Shown piece after piece: positions 18,870 through 28,519 of a DNA stretch of 64,000 nucleotides. This DNA is from Clostridium aestuarii (lineage in GTDB: Bacteria; Bacillota; Clostridia; Clostridiales; Clostridiaceae). The notes beneath the pieces were generated by a model. That model was not told where the DNA came from and ran no database searches. It saw nothing but the letters and a program-made list of their open reading frames with translations. Every line of letters starts with the position of its first letter. Positions within the stretch are counted from its first letter, which is position 1. The stretch lies in assembly GCF_026735135.1 (NCBI RefSeq), contig NZ_JAPQER010000001.1:69500-133499 (forward strand), read 5' to 3'. The translations under genes were made by a program, and so were the position numbers.

Positions 18870-20333
18870 AAGACAAAATTTAGAAACACAAGAAGCTAAA
18901 GCATTTAAATATGCAGCAGAAAACAATCTGCTTTTAAATAAAGATATGGTATTCTGTGAAAAAAAGCCTGCTTCAAATACAAATAACTCACCTATTGTAA
19001 GTGATTTAACCGTTGTTTTTAAATCTCGTCCAGAATTATTAAAAATACTGACAATGGCTTCCCATGGAGATGGAGATTTCTCTCACCTTATAGTCTACAG
19101 CAGTGATAGATTAGCTAGAGATGTATTTCAAAATGCCCTGATTAAACAACATTTAGAAAAAAACCATGTACAAATTCACTTTACTAAAGAAGGTGAAAAT
19201 TTTAAAAATGACCCTCTAAGCCAAAAGCTTCAAAATATATTAGCTTGTTTTGCTGAATTTGAAGCTTCAACTATTAGTTCAAGAGTTTCTGATTCTCTTG
19301 CTCAAGTATTCAAAAGGGGGGATTGGACTTGTGGAAAACCTCCCCTTGGCTTTATTCTTACAAATAGTCCAACAGGTAAAACTTTAAGCATAGATAATAC
19401 AAAGCTGGATATAGTAAAAACAGCTTTTGAGCTTTATTCCAGTGGATATGGCTATAGAAAAATTGCTGATATATTATCTCAAAAATATTTTCCATATAGC
19501 TTTAAGAAAAGTACTGTAGAATATATGCTATCTAATGAAGCTTATTTTGGTATATTAAGTTGGGAAAAACAGGTGGAAGAAGAAAAAACAATGTAAAAAA
19601 AGAGGTTTACTTAAAATCTGACCATAAAGGAAATCTTGATATAGTTGGCTTAGAGAATAAAAATATAATTTATTTACTAAAGAAATTTAAAGCAAATATA
19701 AAAGATCCTCAATATTTCTCTTCTCCATATATTCTAAAAGATCTTTTAATCTGCTCAAAATGCGGTAATAAATTAATTCCTAAAAATTACGGAAAACATA
19801 AAGCTAGTGTATATAGATGTCCTACAAAAGAAAATGGTAAATCACATAATATTATTAAAACAGAATTAATAGAAGATTTAGTTTTAGACAAGCTGTATGA
19901 TATCAATTACTGCAAAAATGATATATCTATGGGATACAATAAATATCTATCCTCATTTAAAGAGAAAAATGAAACACATAATAAAGTTATATATGCATTA
20001 AAGAATAAGATTTCAGATATTGAAAACAATGTTAAAAATATTGATGAAATGCTGGCTGAAAATCCTAAGCAACATATAATAAATGGACTATTAAAATACA
20101 AACATTATTTTCAAGACAAAATATCTCTACTTACAAAGCAGCTGGAAGAAAATAAAAGCCAACTTAATATTAAGCCTATATCATTCAAGAAATTTAATAA
20201 CCAAATTAATATAATCATAAAACAAATACCTGATAAAAGAGTATTATGCTTTCTTGTAATAGATAAAATATTAGTATCCAATGATAATAATCAACTAAAA
20301 CTAAATATAATTATTTCTCCAAAAACCTTATAA
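18799..20333 (+). pseudogene. Large serine recombinase 2, frameshifted
   Basis: Two overlapping frames make one recombinase. Frame 1 (18799-19596) has the nucleophile Ser 22 in YLRVSDRRQN, SSDRLARD and the start of the recombinase domain. Frame 2 (19560-20333) carries the rest of that domain, a zinc ribbon (CSKCGNKLIPK...YRCP) and a coiled coil. The break is at TTGGGAAAAACAGG (19560-19573): one extra G would give SWGKTGGRRK, the expected family sequence. It is therefore a one-base deletion in a G run, either a real mutation or a base-calling error. There is no convincing X-XXY-YYZ slippery site. If real, the second recombinase is truncated after about 260 residues. Confidence 0.85.
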
Positions 20334-20357
20334 CAATCAGGTTTTAAAAAATAAAAC

Positions 20358-20409
20358 TTGTAGGCACATAGTCCTTCTCGGTATACCGTTAAAGACTACG
20401 TGCCTACAA
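20358..20409. promoter_or_regulatory. 52-bp evenly spaced dyad (possible recombinase or regulator site)
   Basis: Layout: TTGTAGGCAC, 2 nt, AGTC, 6 nt, GGTATACC, 6 nt, GACT, 2 nt, GTGCCTACAA. Arms are exact inverted copies with equal spacing on both sides and a palindromic centre. It lies 24 bases after recombinase 2 and 114 bases before the RHH-like gene. Equal spacers favour a symmetric protein-binding site, for instance a serine-recombinase att-like site or an operator. A terminator role is possible but the T-run is poor. Confidence 0.75.
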
Positions 20410-20523
20410 CTAAAAGTATGAAAATGGTATTCTATTAAGTTAAATTTTCTTAATAATTTTAGTAACCTTTTTTCACTTAAATCATACTATATATATTAAG
20501 AAAAATTTCTATAGAGGACTAAT

Positions 20524-21219
20524 ATGAAAAAAATTGAGCTTTATAATATTCTTAGTAAATTTGATTTTAATACCTTAATCAATCAAAATCTAACTCCTAC
20601 GGAAATACACAAAAAAATATATCAATCCTGTGAAGAAGCTAACTCCCCAAGCCCAAGCCCAAACGCTATTAAAACCTATATTAAAAACAACTTAAATCTT
20701 CAATGGAAAAAAAAGAAATGGATTTCTTACCCACAAAATGATATTAATAATACAAAAGGTAAGAAAAAAAGTATTCCAAATCCTTCTGATAATATAACTA
20801 CATCTCATAAAGGTACAATTGATGAAGAAAATAATCATACCGAAGAAAAAACAGCTTCACCTAATCAAATAAATAACGATACAAAAGCAGAAGAAAAAAG
20901 TAATACTATCTGTAGAAAAAATGAGAATAATACTGAAGATAAGTCAGAACCAATAAATAATATAAAGCAGAACAAATCTACCTCTAAAAGAGATACTAGT
21001 ATTAATACAGTTAACTTTAGAGATGAAGACATAGATGCTTCACAATACGCTGAATATATAACAGCTTTTGGAACCGAAAAAATTTCCATATCAATAAGCT
21101 CTTTTGTTCTTGATATGATTGAACAAAGAATATGCAAAAAATATAATATAAAGCGAAAAGGAAATCGCTCTAAGATTATTCAAATTGCACTTACTGAATA
21201 TTTGAGAATTACTAAATAA
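20524..21219 (+). CDS. Putative DNA-binding protein with ribbon-helix-helix-like C-terminus
   Basis: A 231-residue protein in three parts. The N-terminus (1-65) looks like a small helical HTH-type domain (LTPTEIHKKIYQSCEEA...AIKTYIKNN). The middle (75-165) is low-complexity, polar and rich in Asn, Lys, Glu and Thr, probably disordered. The C-terminus (170-231) has a strand and two helices, KISISISSFVLDMIEQRICK ... RKGNRSKIIQIALTEYL, the pattern of MetJ/Arc/CopG-type DNA-binding proteins. It follows the recombinase pair and the 52-bp dyad and has its own terminator. It may regulate, or act as a directionality factor for, the recombinases. Confidence 0.6.
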   Translation: MKKIELYNILSKFDFNTLINQNLTPTEIHKKIYQSCEEANSPSPSPNAIKTYIKNNLNLQWKKKKWISYPQNDINNTKGKKKSIPNPSDNITTSHKGTIDEENNHTEEKTASPNQINNDTKAEEKSNTICRKNENNTEDKSEPINNIKQNKSTSKRDTSINTVNFRDEDIDASQYAEYITAFGTEKISISISSFVLDMIEQRICKKYNIKRKGNRSKIIQIALTEYLRITK

Positions 21220-21227
21220 AAGAAAGC

Positions 21228-21266
21228 CTGTCCAAAAGTTTATTAAAACATTTTACTTTTGGACAG
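21228..21266 (+). terminator. Intrinsic terminator after the RHH-like gene
   Basis: 12-bp stem CTGTCCAAAAGT / ACTTTTGGACAG with a 15-nt loop, followed by TTGTATTTT. It may also serve the minus-strand gene ending at 21371. Confidence 0.8.
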
Positions 21267-21370
21267 TTGTATTTTATACATTAATTGCTTAGGCATTTGT
21301 CTTTATATCTGTTTCGGGTAATATGAATAATGGGTAGTTAACATATTATTCTTTCATAAATAAAAATATG

Positions 21371-24300
21371 TTAAATATTCCATTCACTTATATAACTAAT
21401 GATTTCATTTATGCAATTATTCAGTTCCACATCATCAAAATAATAATTTTGATTAATAACTTTTATTTTCAAGTCATTTATTGTTTTAATAAAATAAGTT
21501 GGTGATACGTTTTTAATTTTTTCGAATAGAATTTCAATTTCACACTTTTTATTTTTCTGTAAAGAAGCTAAATATGTTTTTTCGGCTGAATTTTGACTTG
21601 AAATATTTTTAGCATACTGAGAATACTCCCATAATAGCAAATACAACGTATCAATATCTTCTAATTGAGAATTCACTTGTTCTTTTTCTAAGTAAAGTTT
21701 ATTACTAAAACATTTTAAAACATCTTCCGTTATTACAATTGGAAGTGCTGGAATAATATCCTCAATCATAGATTCATCCTCTGTTTCAATACAAGTTTTA
21801 AGTTTTTCCAAAGAAAGCTTGCTTATACTTAATCCATTTCTTTCAACCCTTCCATATTTATTACACATCAAAATATATATATAATGTATTTTAACCTCAA
21901 AAGTTGAAACTAAATTGATAAGTAATGAATTTATTTCTTGCTCATTTTCCACATCAAAATTTTTTATAAGAATGGGAACCTTAAGAAAATTACCTTCTTC
22001 GATTATACTTATTGGAAATACATATTCAAAATTAAATTCATTAGTTTCATTAATTTTTTCTTTAATTGCTGAAATTAATTGCTTTTCTTTTTGTGTTTTC
22101 CAAGAAGTAACCATATAACGACTAAAACCTCTCTCATTACCTACTTTCAAATAGTACTCATTTAGCACAATCAATCTACTTATCCACAAAGTTTCCTTCT
22201 CACACAATCTATTATAATCCTCAGAATAATTATTTGTTTCATCGGATATTTGTTTGAAAAAACTTTGCATTTCAAAAAGTTTAGTTTTTGCATCTCGCAA
22301 ATTAAAAACTGCCAATTTTATTGTATCATTGTTTTCCTTTTTTAATATAGCTACCATTTGATTTATATAATTTCTTATATATGAAAAATAACCAGTCTTA
22401 ATTTTAGATATATCCTGTGGTAATTTTGATGGTTTTTCAAATGGTCTATTTTCATGTGGAAATAGTCTTTCCTTCTTCAATGAAATAATAATATCTTCTC
22501 TAAGATTATCCATAAATATTAGTAATTCATTATTAATTCTCTGTTTCTTTAGTATCTTTTCTAATATCTGAATATTAAACTTGAATAATTTTACTATTTT
22601 ATTCCTTAACTTATACCAAAGACATAACCAGTCATATATAGAATAACATTCATAATTAGCCATTATAGTTTTAGACCAAAGTTTTGCAAATTCTGAATTA
22701 AATGAAATTATAATATTTTCCACTGGTATTTGTTTATGAGCATCATCTGGTAAATTAAGTGAATTAATCACATCTAATGATGGTTTAATTGCATCAGCAC
22801 AATAAAACTTATAGATAGGTAATGCTTTACAAATAGTATTTAATCTAGCCACACTTTCCTTATTTGCTTTTTTCATTTCATTTGGGAACATCAAATATTC
22901 TACATGTATTTCACTTTTATTATCATTTTCATAAACTTGCATAGACATTGTGTGAATTTTCATATATATAAATATTTCTTGTTTATGCCTAGTTACAAAT
23001 TCCAAATATTGTATTTTATTTAAACCATACCACATATACATTAATTCAGCTATACTCTCAATACTCCACTTTTTCTTATCTAACCATACATCATCTAATG
23101 ATACTGTAGTAACTATATCAAATTTTTTATCTACTTTAATAAGCCAATTAGCTAAACTCACATAATCATTCATATTTCGCTTTAGAGTCATTGCTTTCAA
23201 TTTGTTATATAAGTAATACGAATAAATATAGAAATCTGAATCTTCTATTACAAATTTATTTATTCTATTTGCAAGATCACATAAATACCTAATATTCTTG
23301 TCATCTGGTACTATCTTCCTCATTTCAGATAAAGTTTTTATTTCTATATCAACTTCTTCAAAACGATTAAATGGATTTATTTCATACAACAACAATAATA
23401 ATCCACCATGTTCGTCAGCATCATCAAAAACTGTTCTGTTTTTATTGTAATATTCTAATACACTTCCACTAAAAATTCCCCTTATAGCATTTAAAAAATA
23501 AGTATAATTATTATCCAAAGTATTTTCAATTAAATTTCTATAAAATTTATCTTTATCATCAACAATATAAGTAGGTAACTTGGAATATAATTTTGAAATA
23601 TAAGTTTCATCAACAATTTTGAGCATTTTTAATATTGTTTCACTCTTTGAAGTAAATTCATGTAGCCTATTTACAATGTGTTGAGAACGTACAGGATGCA
23701 ATCCTTCAATATAGAGTTTTTGATCTGTTATCTTAATATAAAACTCATTTTCAATGCTCTTCATTAATTCATTAAAATCTAAATCTTCATTTATTGTACA
23801 ATTAAATTGTTCTACTAAACCCTTAACAGGTAATTTTATGCCCATAACATCAGCAAGAGTAATTTGCCTTAAAATTGCCATTTTTATAGATGAACCTTTG
23901 CTTCCTTGTATAGTTTTTATTTGTTGTGAAATTCTATCATTTATCATCTCGCCATGAGTTAACAAATAAATGTATTCTATAAGCAATCCTTTATCACAAA
24001 CAATCTCCCACGAACTTTGCCAATTATTGATACTTTCATGTATTTTACCTTCCTTTTTTAGAGTTGCATATATTTTTTCAGCTTGTTCTTTATCTAAAAA
24101 AACATCAATAATTCTCATATCCTTTAGATTGCTTGGATCCCCTGAAAATGAATACCAATCATCTTCTCTAGTAGTTAGCAACAACTTATAATTAATACCT
24201 ATCTTACCTGAAAAATACTGTGATAATACGTTCCATTCTTTTAACTGAATGTCTAAATTATCTAAAACAATTAATATCTTTTCTCCAATTTTAATTCGAG

Positions 24301-25363
24301 ATTTGAAATACTCTACAATGTTATCAAGTTCTTTAACTTCATTGCACCAATTAAGTTTATAAATATGATACTGATTTCTTAAGTTATATGCTACCTGCCA
24401 TGCTAAAGTAGTCTTTCCCTGTCCACTTGAAGATTTTATAACAGTAATAACGTGTTGTAATATAGATTTTTCTATTTTTTTCTCTATATTTTTTCGTCTT
24501 ACAGGCAACTGATTTGCAATGTCAGCTGGTTCAGCTTTTTTGCCTTCATAATAATCTTTACTAACATCTTTATGAAGTAAATTATCAAAATCTATCTTTT
24601 CAATCCATTTATGTGCAGGGTTTTTAGCACCTTTATCAATATAATCTTTTATTAATTGGATTCGTTTGGTTAATTCTAAAAAATCAATACATTTTCTTTC
24701 TCTCATCTTTTCAAAACAAAGACAAAACAATCCATTAACATATAGACTTTCATTACCTGTATTTATTTGATATCTATCTATGAGCATTTTTTCTATTTCT
24801 AAAATCAATTTATTTTTCTTAATATTATTAAATTTGAGATGTTGTAAAAAATGATCAAAATCAAAATTGGACCAATTCCAAGTATCATTTTCATCTTTTA
24901 TTTTCTCAATAATATCAGACCAATACTTCTTTGCCTTCTGATCCATATTTCCTCTAATAAGTTTACTTAGGTTTCCCTTTGCAACATCAAAATCATATAT
25001 TAAAGTAAAATACCTATCATCATTTATTTTATCAAGTACATATACTTCTAGATAATTTTTTAATACACTTTTCAAAAAACTTGCATCTTGTTTATCTTTA
25101 GAGTATTTTAATTGAATATGTTCTATTTTTACAATATCAGAAGTTTTAAAGGAATCAATATCTTCAATTCCTTCTAATTTAATTTTTCTATCATTATTAA
25201 TTAAAAATTTCAATAACAAATAGCATGAATATAACACTTGATATTCATACCCAATTAGAGCTATTTGACCACCCGTTCTATTGGTCTCAATTTTCTTTAT
25301 AGAATATTTTGTCTTTTGCATTTTTTTTTGTTTTTCAGTCTTTTTCTTTGATATTTTAATCAC
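21371..25363 (-). CDS. STAND-type NTPase with N-terminal Cap4-like nuclease (Avs-like)
   Basis: A 1330-residue protein. Residues about 30-200 look like the Cap4/DUF4297 PD-(D/E)XK nuclease: TGGQIALIGYEYQVLYSCYL, LEGIEDIDSF and the catalytic-type EHIQLKYSK. An NTPase follows with P-loop SSSGQGKTT near 307, Walker B ILIVLDNLD near 364 and sensor LLLTTREDDW near 395, all typical of NACHT/STAND ATPases. The long C-terminus (about 550-1330) is helical, without a recognised repeat, and would be the sensor. This nuclease-NTPase-sensor order is that of antiviral STAND (Avs) proteins. The start is a GTG with a weak site; ATG at 25321 is an alternative. It is last in a minus-strand run of four genes within the mobile element. 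Antiphage function is inferred. Confidence 0.75.
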   Translation of the reverse strand: MIKISKKKTEKQKKMQKTKYSIKKIETNRTGGQIALIGYEYQVLYSCYLLLKFLINNDRKIKLEGIEDIDSFKTSDIVKIEHIQLKYSKDKQDASFLKSVLKNYLEVYVLDKINDDRYFTLIYDFDVAKGNLSKLIRGNMDQKAKKYWSDIIEKIKDENDTWNWSNFDFDHFLQHLKFNNIKKNKLILEIEKMLIDRYQINTGNESLYVNGLFCLCFEKMRERKCIDFLELTKRIQLIKDYIDKGAKNPAHKWIEKIDFDNLLHKDVSKDYYEGKKAEPADIANQLPVRRKNIEKKIEKSILQHVITVIKSSSGQGKTTLAWQVAYNLRNQYHIYKLNWCNEVKELDNIVEYFKSRIKIGEKILIVLDNLDIQLKEWNVLSQYFSGKIGINYKLLLTTREDDWYSFSGDPSNLKDMRIIDVFLDKEQAEKIYATLKKEGKIHESINNWQSSWEIVCDKGLLIEYIYLLTHGEMINDRISQQIKTIQGSKGSSIKMAILRQITLADVMGIKLPVKGLVEQFNCTINEDLDFNELMKSIENEFYIKITDQKLYIEGLHPVRSQHIVNRLHEFTSKSETILKMLKIVDETYISKLYSKLPTYIVDDKDKFYRNLIENTLDNNYTYFLNAIRGIFSGSVLEYYNKNRTVFDDADEHGGLLLLLYEINPFNRFEEVDIEIKTLSEMRKIVPDDKNIRYLCDLANRINKFVIEDSDFYIYSYYLYNKLKAMTLKRNMNDYVSLANWLIKVDKKFDIVTTVSLDDVWLDKKKWSIESIAELMYMWYGLNKIQYLEFVTRHKQEIFIYMKIHTMSMQVYENDNKSEIHVEYLMFPNEMKKANKESVARLNTICKALPIYKFYCADAIKPSLDVINSLNLPDDAHKQIPVENIIISFNSEFAKLWSKTIMANYECYSIYDWLCLWYKLRNKIVKLFKFNIQILEKILKKQRINNELLIFMDNLREDIIISLKKERLFPHENRPFEKPSKLPQDISKIKTGYFSYIRNYINQMVAILKKENNDTIKLAVFNLRDAKTKLFEMQSFFKQISDETNNYSEDYNRLCEKETLWISRLIVLNEYYLKVGNERGFSRYMVTSWKTQKEKQLISAIKEKINETNEFNFEYVFPISIIEEGNFLKVPILIKNFDVENEQEINSLLINLVSTFEVKIHYIYILMCNKYGRVERNGLSISKLSLEKLKTCIETEDESMIEDIIPALPIVITEDVLKCFSNKLYLEKEQVNSQLEDIDTLYLLLWEYSQYAKNISSQNSAEKTYLASLQKNKKCEIEILFEKIKNVSPTYFIKTINDLKIKVINQNYYFDDVELNNCINEIISYISEWNI

Positions 25364-25445
25364 CCACTTTTATATTAACCTTTATTTATTTCATTCTTAT
25401 TAACCTAATATATATATTTCCATAAATTAAACTTCTATCTTATAA

Positions 25446-25504
25446 AATCCAATAATACTTTCTTTACTAACAGATTGATTATCTTTCAAACGTATTATTG
25501 GATT
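25446..25504. repeat. 13-bp inverted repeat between two cargo genes
   Basis: AATCCAATAATAC (25446-25458) and GTATTATTGGATT (25492-25504) are perfect inverted copies 33 bases apart, directly after the stop of the 136-residue gene and before the STAND gene. It could be an attenuator-type hairpin or paired operator sites. Confidence 0.6.
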
Positions 25505-25511
25505 ATTAAAC

Positions 25512-25922
25512 CTAGTATCCCATACATGATGACATCTGCACTAAATAGTATATTACATACTTACAAATTAAATATTTTTTAGATTTAGTAGTCTTAAACT
25601 TAGTATATTCATCAAAAATAATATCTTTGATGTCGACTAAAAATCCTAATGCATATGGTGTTGATATTTTTCTCCACTCATTTATAATATCTTGTCTATT
25701 AATCACGTAACATATATCTGAAACAATTTCAGGACAATCCTTAATATGTTCTACATTACTATCTTCCCAAAATAAGTCATTAAATAAAAAGCCATTTATA
25801 CAATTATTAATATATTTTCCTCGTTGTTTTAATCTTTTTTTTATGCGATAAGCATATGAACTGTCAAAGTTGTCCCAATCTACTATTTTATTGTTATAAT
25901 AAGCAATTAACCCTTGTTTCAT
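25512..25922 (-). CDS. Hypothetical protein, 136 residues
   Basis: Not recognised. It begins MKQGLIAYYNNKIVDWDNFD with a basic helical stretch YRIKKRLKQRGKYINNCING, and ends with a cysteine- and aromatic-rich segment. There is no signal peptide. Start ATG 25920-25922 has only a weak Shine-Dalgarno. It lies 51 bases after the 209-residue gene and 148 bases before the STAND NTPase gene on the same strand, so it probably belongs to the same transcription unit. Confidence 0.55.
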   Translation of the reverse strand: MKQGLIAYYNNKIVDWDNFDSSYAYRIKKRLKQRGKYINNCINGFLFNDLFWEDSNVEHIKDCPEIVSDICYVINRQDIINEWRKISTPYALGFLVDIKDIIFDEYTKFKTTKSKKYLICKYVIYYLVQMSSCMGY

Positions 25923-25973
25923 TTCTTTAAATATGTATAACCAGAAGTTAATAATTCATTTATTTGTTTTCTA

Positions 25974-26603
25974 TTAATTAAATTTAATCATAGAACCCTT
26001 AACTTTTTCAGCATATCCCTCTTGCACCAAAATTCTACCAACATAAGAAGCAATAGCAGTCTTTGTTACATGTTTTTGAAGCCAATATCCCAAACTATCA
26101 ATTGAAGCTTTATCTCTTGAAGTCCCGATACTAATTGTCATACCAGCATACTTTTTTAATAACAACTGATACTGTTGCTTAGTAACTTCTATAACACCAG
26201 TTTTACCAAAGTATATCCTAGTTCCAAATTTAACACAGCCATCATATGTAAAGCTACTTCCTTCTGCCCATGTTGCTAATTTTCTTGGATTACTAACCAT
26301 TAATATAAATTGATTACCATCTTGAGGAAATAACAAAAGTCTATGTGGACTGTCCTTTGCCCACTTATTTAGTCCGTTATCAATCAAATACTTACCTATC
26401 TTCACACTTCGTAGTTCTGAACATTTTCTCCAAAAGGTATCATAAAGAGGTATATCTACACTATTGTCAAATTCACCAATATGGATAATAACATTTTTCC
26501 ATGATACATCAAAAAATTTAGCTCTATCTGATTTGGAAATCCTTATTCCATAACCTGTACCTAGACCATCGCAGTTGCTGTTATTCCATGTTGTTACTAT
26601 CAT
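25974..26603 (-). CDS. Hypothetical protein, 209 residues
   Basis: Family not recognised. The N-terminal 60 residues (GTGYGIRISKSDRAKFFDVS, W then VIIHIG) have a compact beta-strand pattern. The centre has HRLLLFPQDGNQFILMVSN and GTRIYFGKTGVIEV. The C-terminus (YVGRILVQEGYAEKV, ending KGSMIKF) could be a winged-helix-like end. Start ATG 26601-26603 follows GGAGGAAGTAT. It is the second gene of the four-gene minus-strand cluster ending in the Cap4-STAND NTPase; a nucleic-acid-related role is only a guess. Confidence 0.6.
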   Translation of the reverse strand: MIVTTWNNSNCDGLGTGYGIRISKSDRAKFFDVSWKNVIIHIGEFDNSVDIPLYDTFWRKCSELRSVKIGKYLIDNGLNKWAKDSPHRLLLFPQDGNQFILMVSNPRKLATWAEGSSFTYDGCVKFGTRIYFGKTGVIEVTKQQYQLLLKKYAGMTISIGTSRDKASIDSLGYWLQKHVTKTAIASYVGRILVQEGYAEKVKGSMIKFN

Positions 26604-26755
26604 AATACTTCCTCCATTCTTATCTTAACAAATATACATTCAAATATTGTTTTTTATCATTAACTTCTACAGTCCTAAATAATTTATCCCTTAACTTCAT
26701 TGCAAGAATATATAATATTATCAGTATTTATAAATCATTTTTGCAGATAGTTTAA

Positions 26756-28054
26756 TTATTTATCAGTAAATATTTTCTTCCTTTCGTCATCAGACAATAA
26801 CCTTTCACGATATTTTAAGTCATTGGGAATGTTCTTATTTATTAAACATTTATGTTCCAAACATTCCAAATATAATGCTACTTGAACTAATGCATAATGT
26901 TCGAAATCATCTTTTGCACCTTCAAATAAAACATATTTTTCAAGAAATGAAAGTGCTCCTTTTAATTGGATATATGCCCATCGCTTGTTACTATAATTCG
27001 TATCATAGCTTAAACAACCGATTTTTTCAAAGTTATATCCATATTTTCTTTGTTCAGCACTCCAGCTACGAGGTGCGTATAATTCAATATATAATGATGT
27101 TTCTACATTTTCTTCAGGATACAACAATCCATTATTGTGAAATCCTGTCCAACTCATATTTTGCAATCTGTTATGCTCAAATGTGATAGCATATTTTAAT
27201 GCATTTAAGTATAAGTTTAACTTATTTTGGTTACGAAGATTTGATAACTTAAGTTCAAACAAATTGATAATATAATCAAAAGGATAGAAAGTTTCAGAAC
27301 CATCCCTTTCTTCCAGTTCTTTGTTTAAATTTTTTAGATAATCAACATAGTTATCAAACTCTTCTTCTTTTTTAATAGATCTATTTCTCAAATCAGAAAT
27401 AACTTGTTTTTGATATTGATCAATGGCATTTGTTATTTCTGCAACAAATTCTAATCTAGTTTTAACATATTCAAATATTTGCGAAATGTATATTGCAACT
27501 CTTTTGTTACTATCTCCATCTTTGTTTGTATAAACAACGGCGTAAATGTCACAATCATCATTGCGCCATATTTCTCCATCATTCCAAATTGCAAATGGGC
27601 TACATTCAAAATCGTTAGCTTGATATCTTTTGTGTCGACTTGTTTCCACAGGATGAACTGAACATAAAGAACGCAAGTATTCAAAATATTTTTCATCTGT
27701 TCCTTTCCCATCATTACCAAGCTCACCCAAAATGTCTATTGACTCTTTAATTATGTCATTAGGCACATTGAAAATTTTTGCAAGCTCTTTTATACAATCC
27801 ACTACTACAGATGAAGCATTCATAAAGTCATAAAAATCAAACGCACTTCTGCTATATTTTCCAGTGTTTAGCTTAAGTTTATTTAAGTAATATACCGTAT
27901 CATCAAGCCTATCCATTATAGCGCAAATTTTATCCCATGCGCGGTGCTTGCGGTATTTTTTATTATAGGAAATATTGAGTTGCTCATTCACTTTCCTTCT
28001 TAATTTGTCAAGAACAACAGTATCAAGATTTATTTTAAATACACATTTTTCCAT
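26756..28054 (-). CDS. Hypothetical protein, 432 residues
   Basis: Not recognised. A soluble, mainly helical protein. The N-terminus, with IMDRLDDTVYYLNKLKLN and ASSVVVDCIKELAKIFNVP, suggests an all-helical domain. A middle part contains SVHPVETSRHKRYQANDFEC and CDIYAVVYTNKDGD (about 135-190). A long coiled-coil-like stretch (ISDLRNRSIKKEEEFDNYVD) leads to a C-terminal helical domain. The histidine/cysteine-rich HPVETSRH segment could be functional. Start ATG 28052-28054 has AAAGGATAT upstream. It is the first gene of the four-gene cluster that ends with the STAND NTPase. Confidence 0.6.
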   Translation of the reverse strand: MEKCVFKINLDTVVLDKLRRKVNEQLNISYNKKYRKHRAWDKICAIMDRLDDTVYYLNKLKLNTGKYSRSAFDFYDFMNASSVVVDCIKELAKIFNVPNDIIKESIDILGELGNDGKGTDEKYFEYLRSLCSVHPVETSRHKRYQANDFECSPFAIWNDGEIWRNDDCDIYAVVYTNKDGDSNKRVAIYISQIFEYVKTRLEFVAEITNAIDQYQKQVISDLRNRSIKKEEEFDNYVDYLKNLNKELEERDGSETFYPFDYIINLFELKLSNLRNQNKLNLYLNALKYAITFEHNRLQNMSWTGFHNNGLLYPEENVETSLYIELYAPRSWSAEQRKYGYNFEKIGCLSYDTNYSNKRWAYIQLKGALSFLEKYVLFEGAKDDFEHYALVQVALYLECLEHKCLINKNIPNDLKYRERLLSDDERKKIFTDK

Positions 28055-28519
28055 TATAATATCCTTTCAACTTATTTTATGTAATATAATTATCTTACAA
28101 ATATATTGAAAACAATTTAATCATTTTACCGTATACATTACATTTAAACTGTACCTAATCAATTTTATCCACTTATCTTTCATTAACTTTCCATTCTAAA
28201 CATAATTAACTGCATCTAAAAACATTGCCTACATTGTAATCTTCATTTTATCTCTTCATCACAAAACTACATAAAATTACTCTTATATAACCCTAAACTT
28301 TCAAATATCAATATACATATTATAACATCATTTTCTTTGTTGTTACATTTAGTTGTATTTCTTTCATATAATACTTAACATTCCAATAATATCTAAATAA
28401 TTTATAATTTTGATATAATAAAACAGCTACCCAACCCCATATAAATAGAGTTAAATAGCTATACACATGATAAAATTCTAATTAATTTAAATTTTTCCTT
28501 TAATCAACATCTAAATATT
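28055..28519. other. Non-coding AT-rich region
   Basis: 465 bases with no supported gene. It should hold the promoter of the four-gene minus-strand cluster starting at 28054. No strong hairpin, repeat or clear promoter hexamers were seen. Confidence 0.5.

Noticed and set aside
19560..19575. Programmed -1 frameshift in recombinase 2
   Set aside because: The zero-frame codons TGG GAA AAA do not form an X-XXY-YYZ slippery site, and insertion of one G restores the family sequence, so mutation or read error is simpler.
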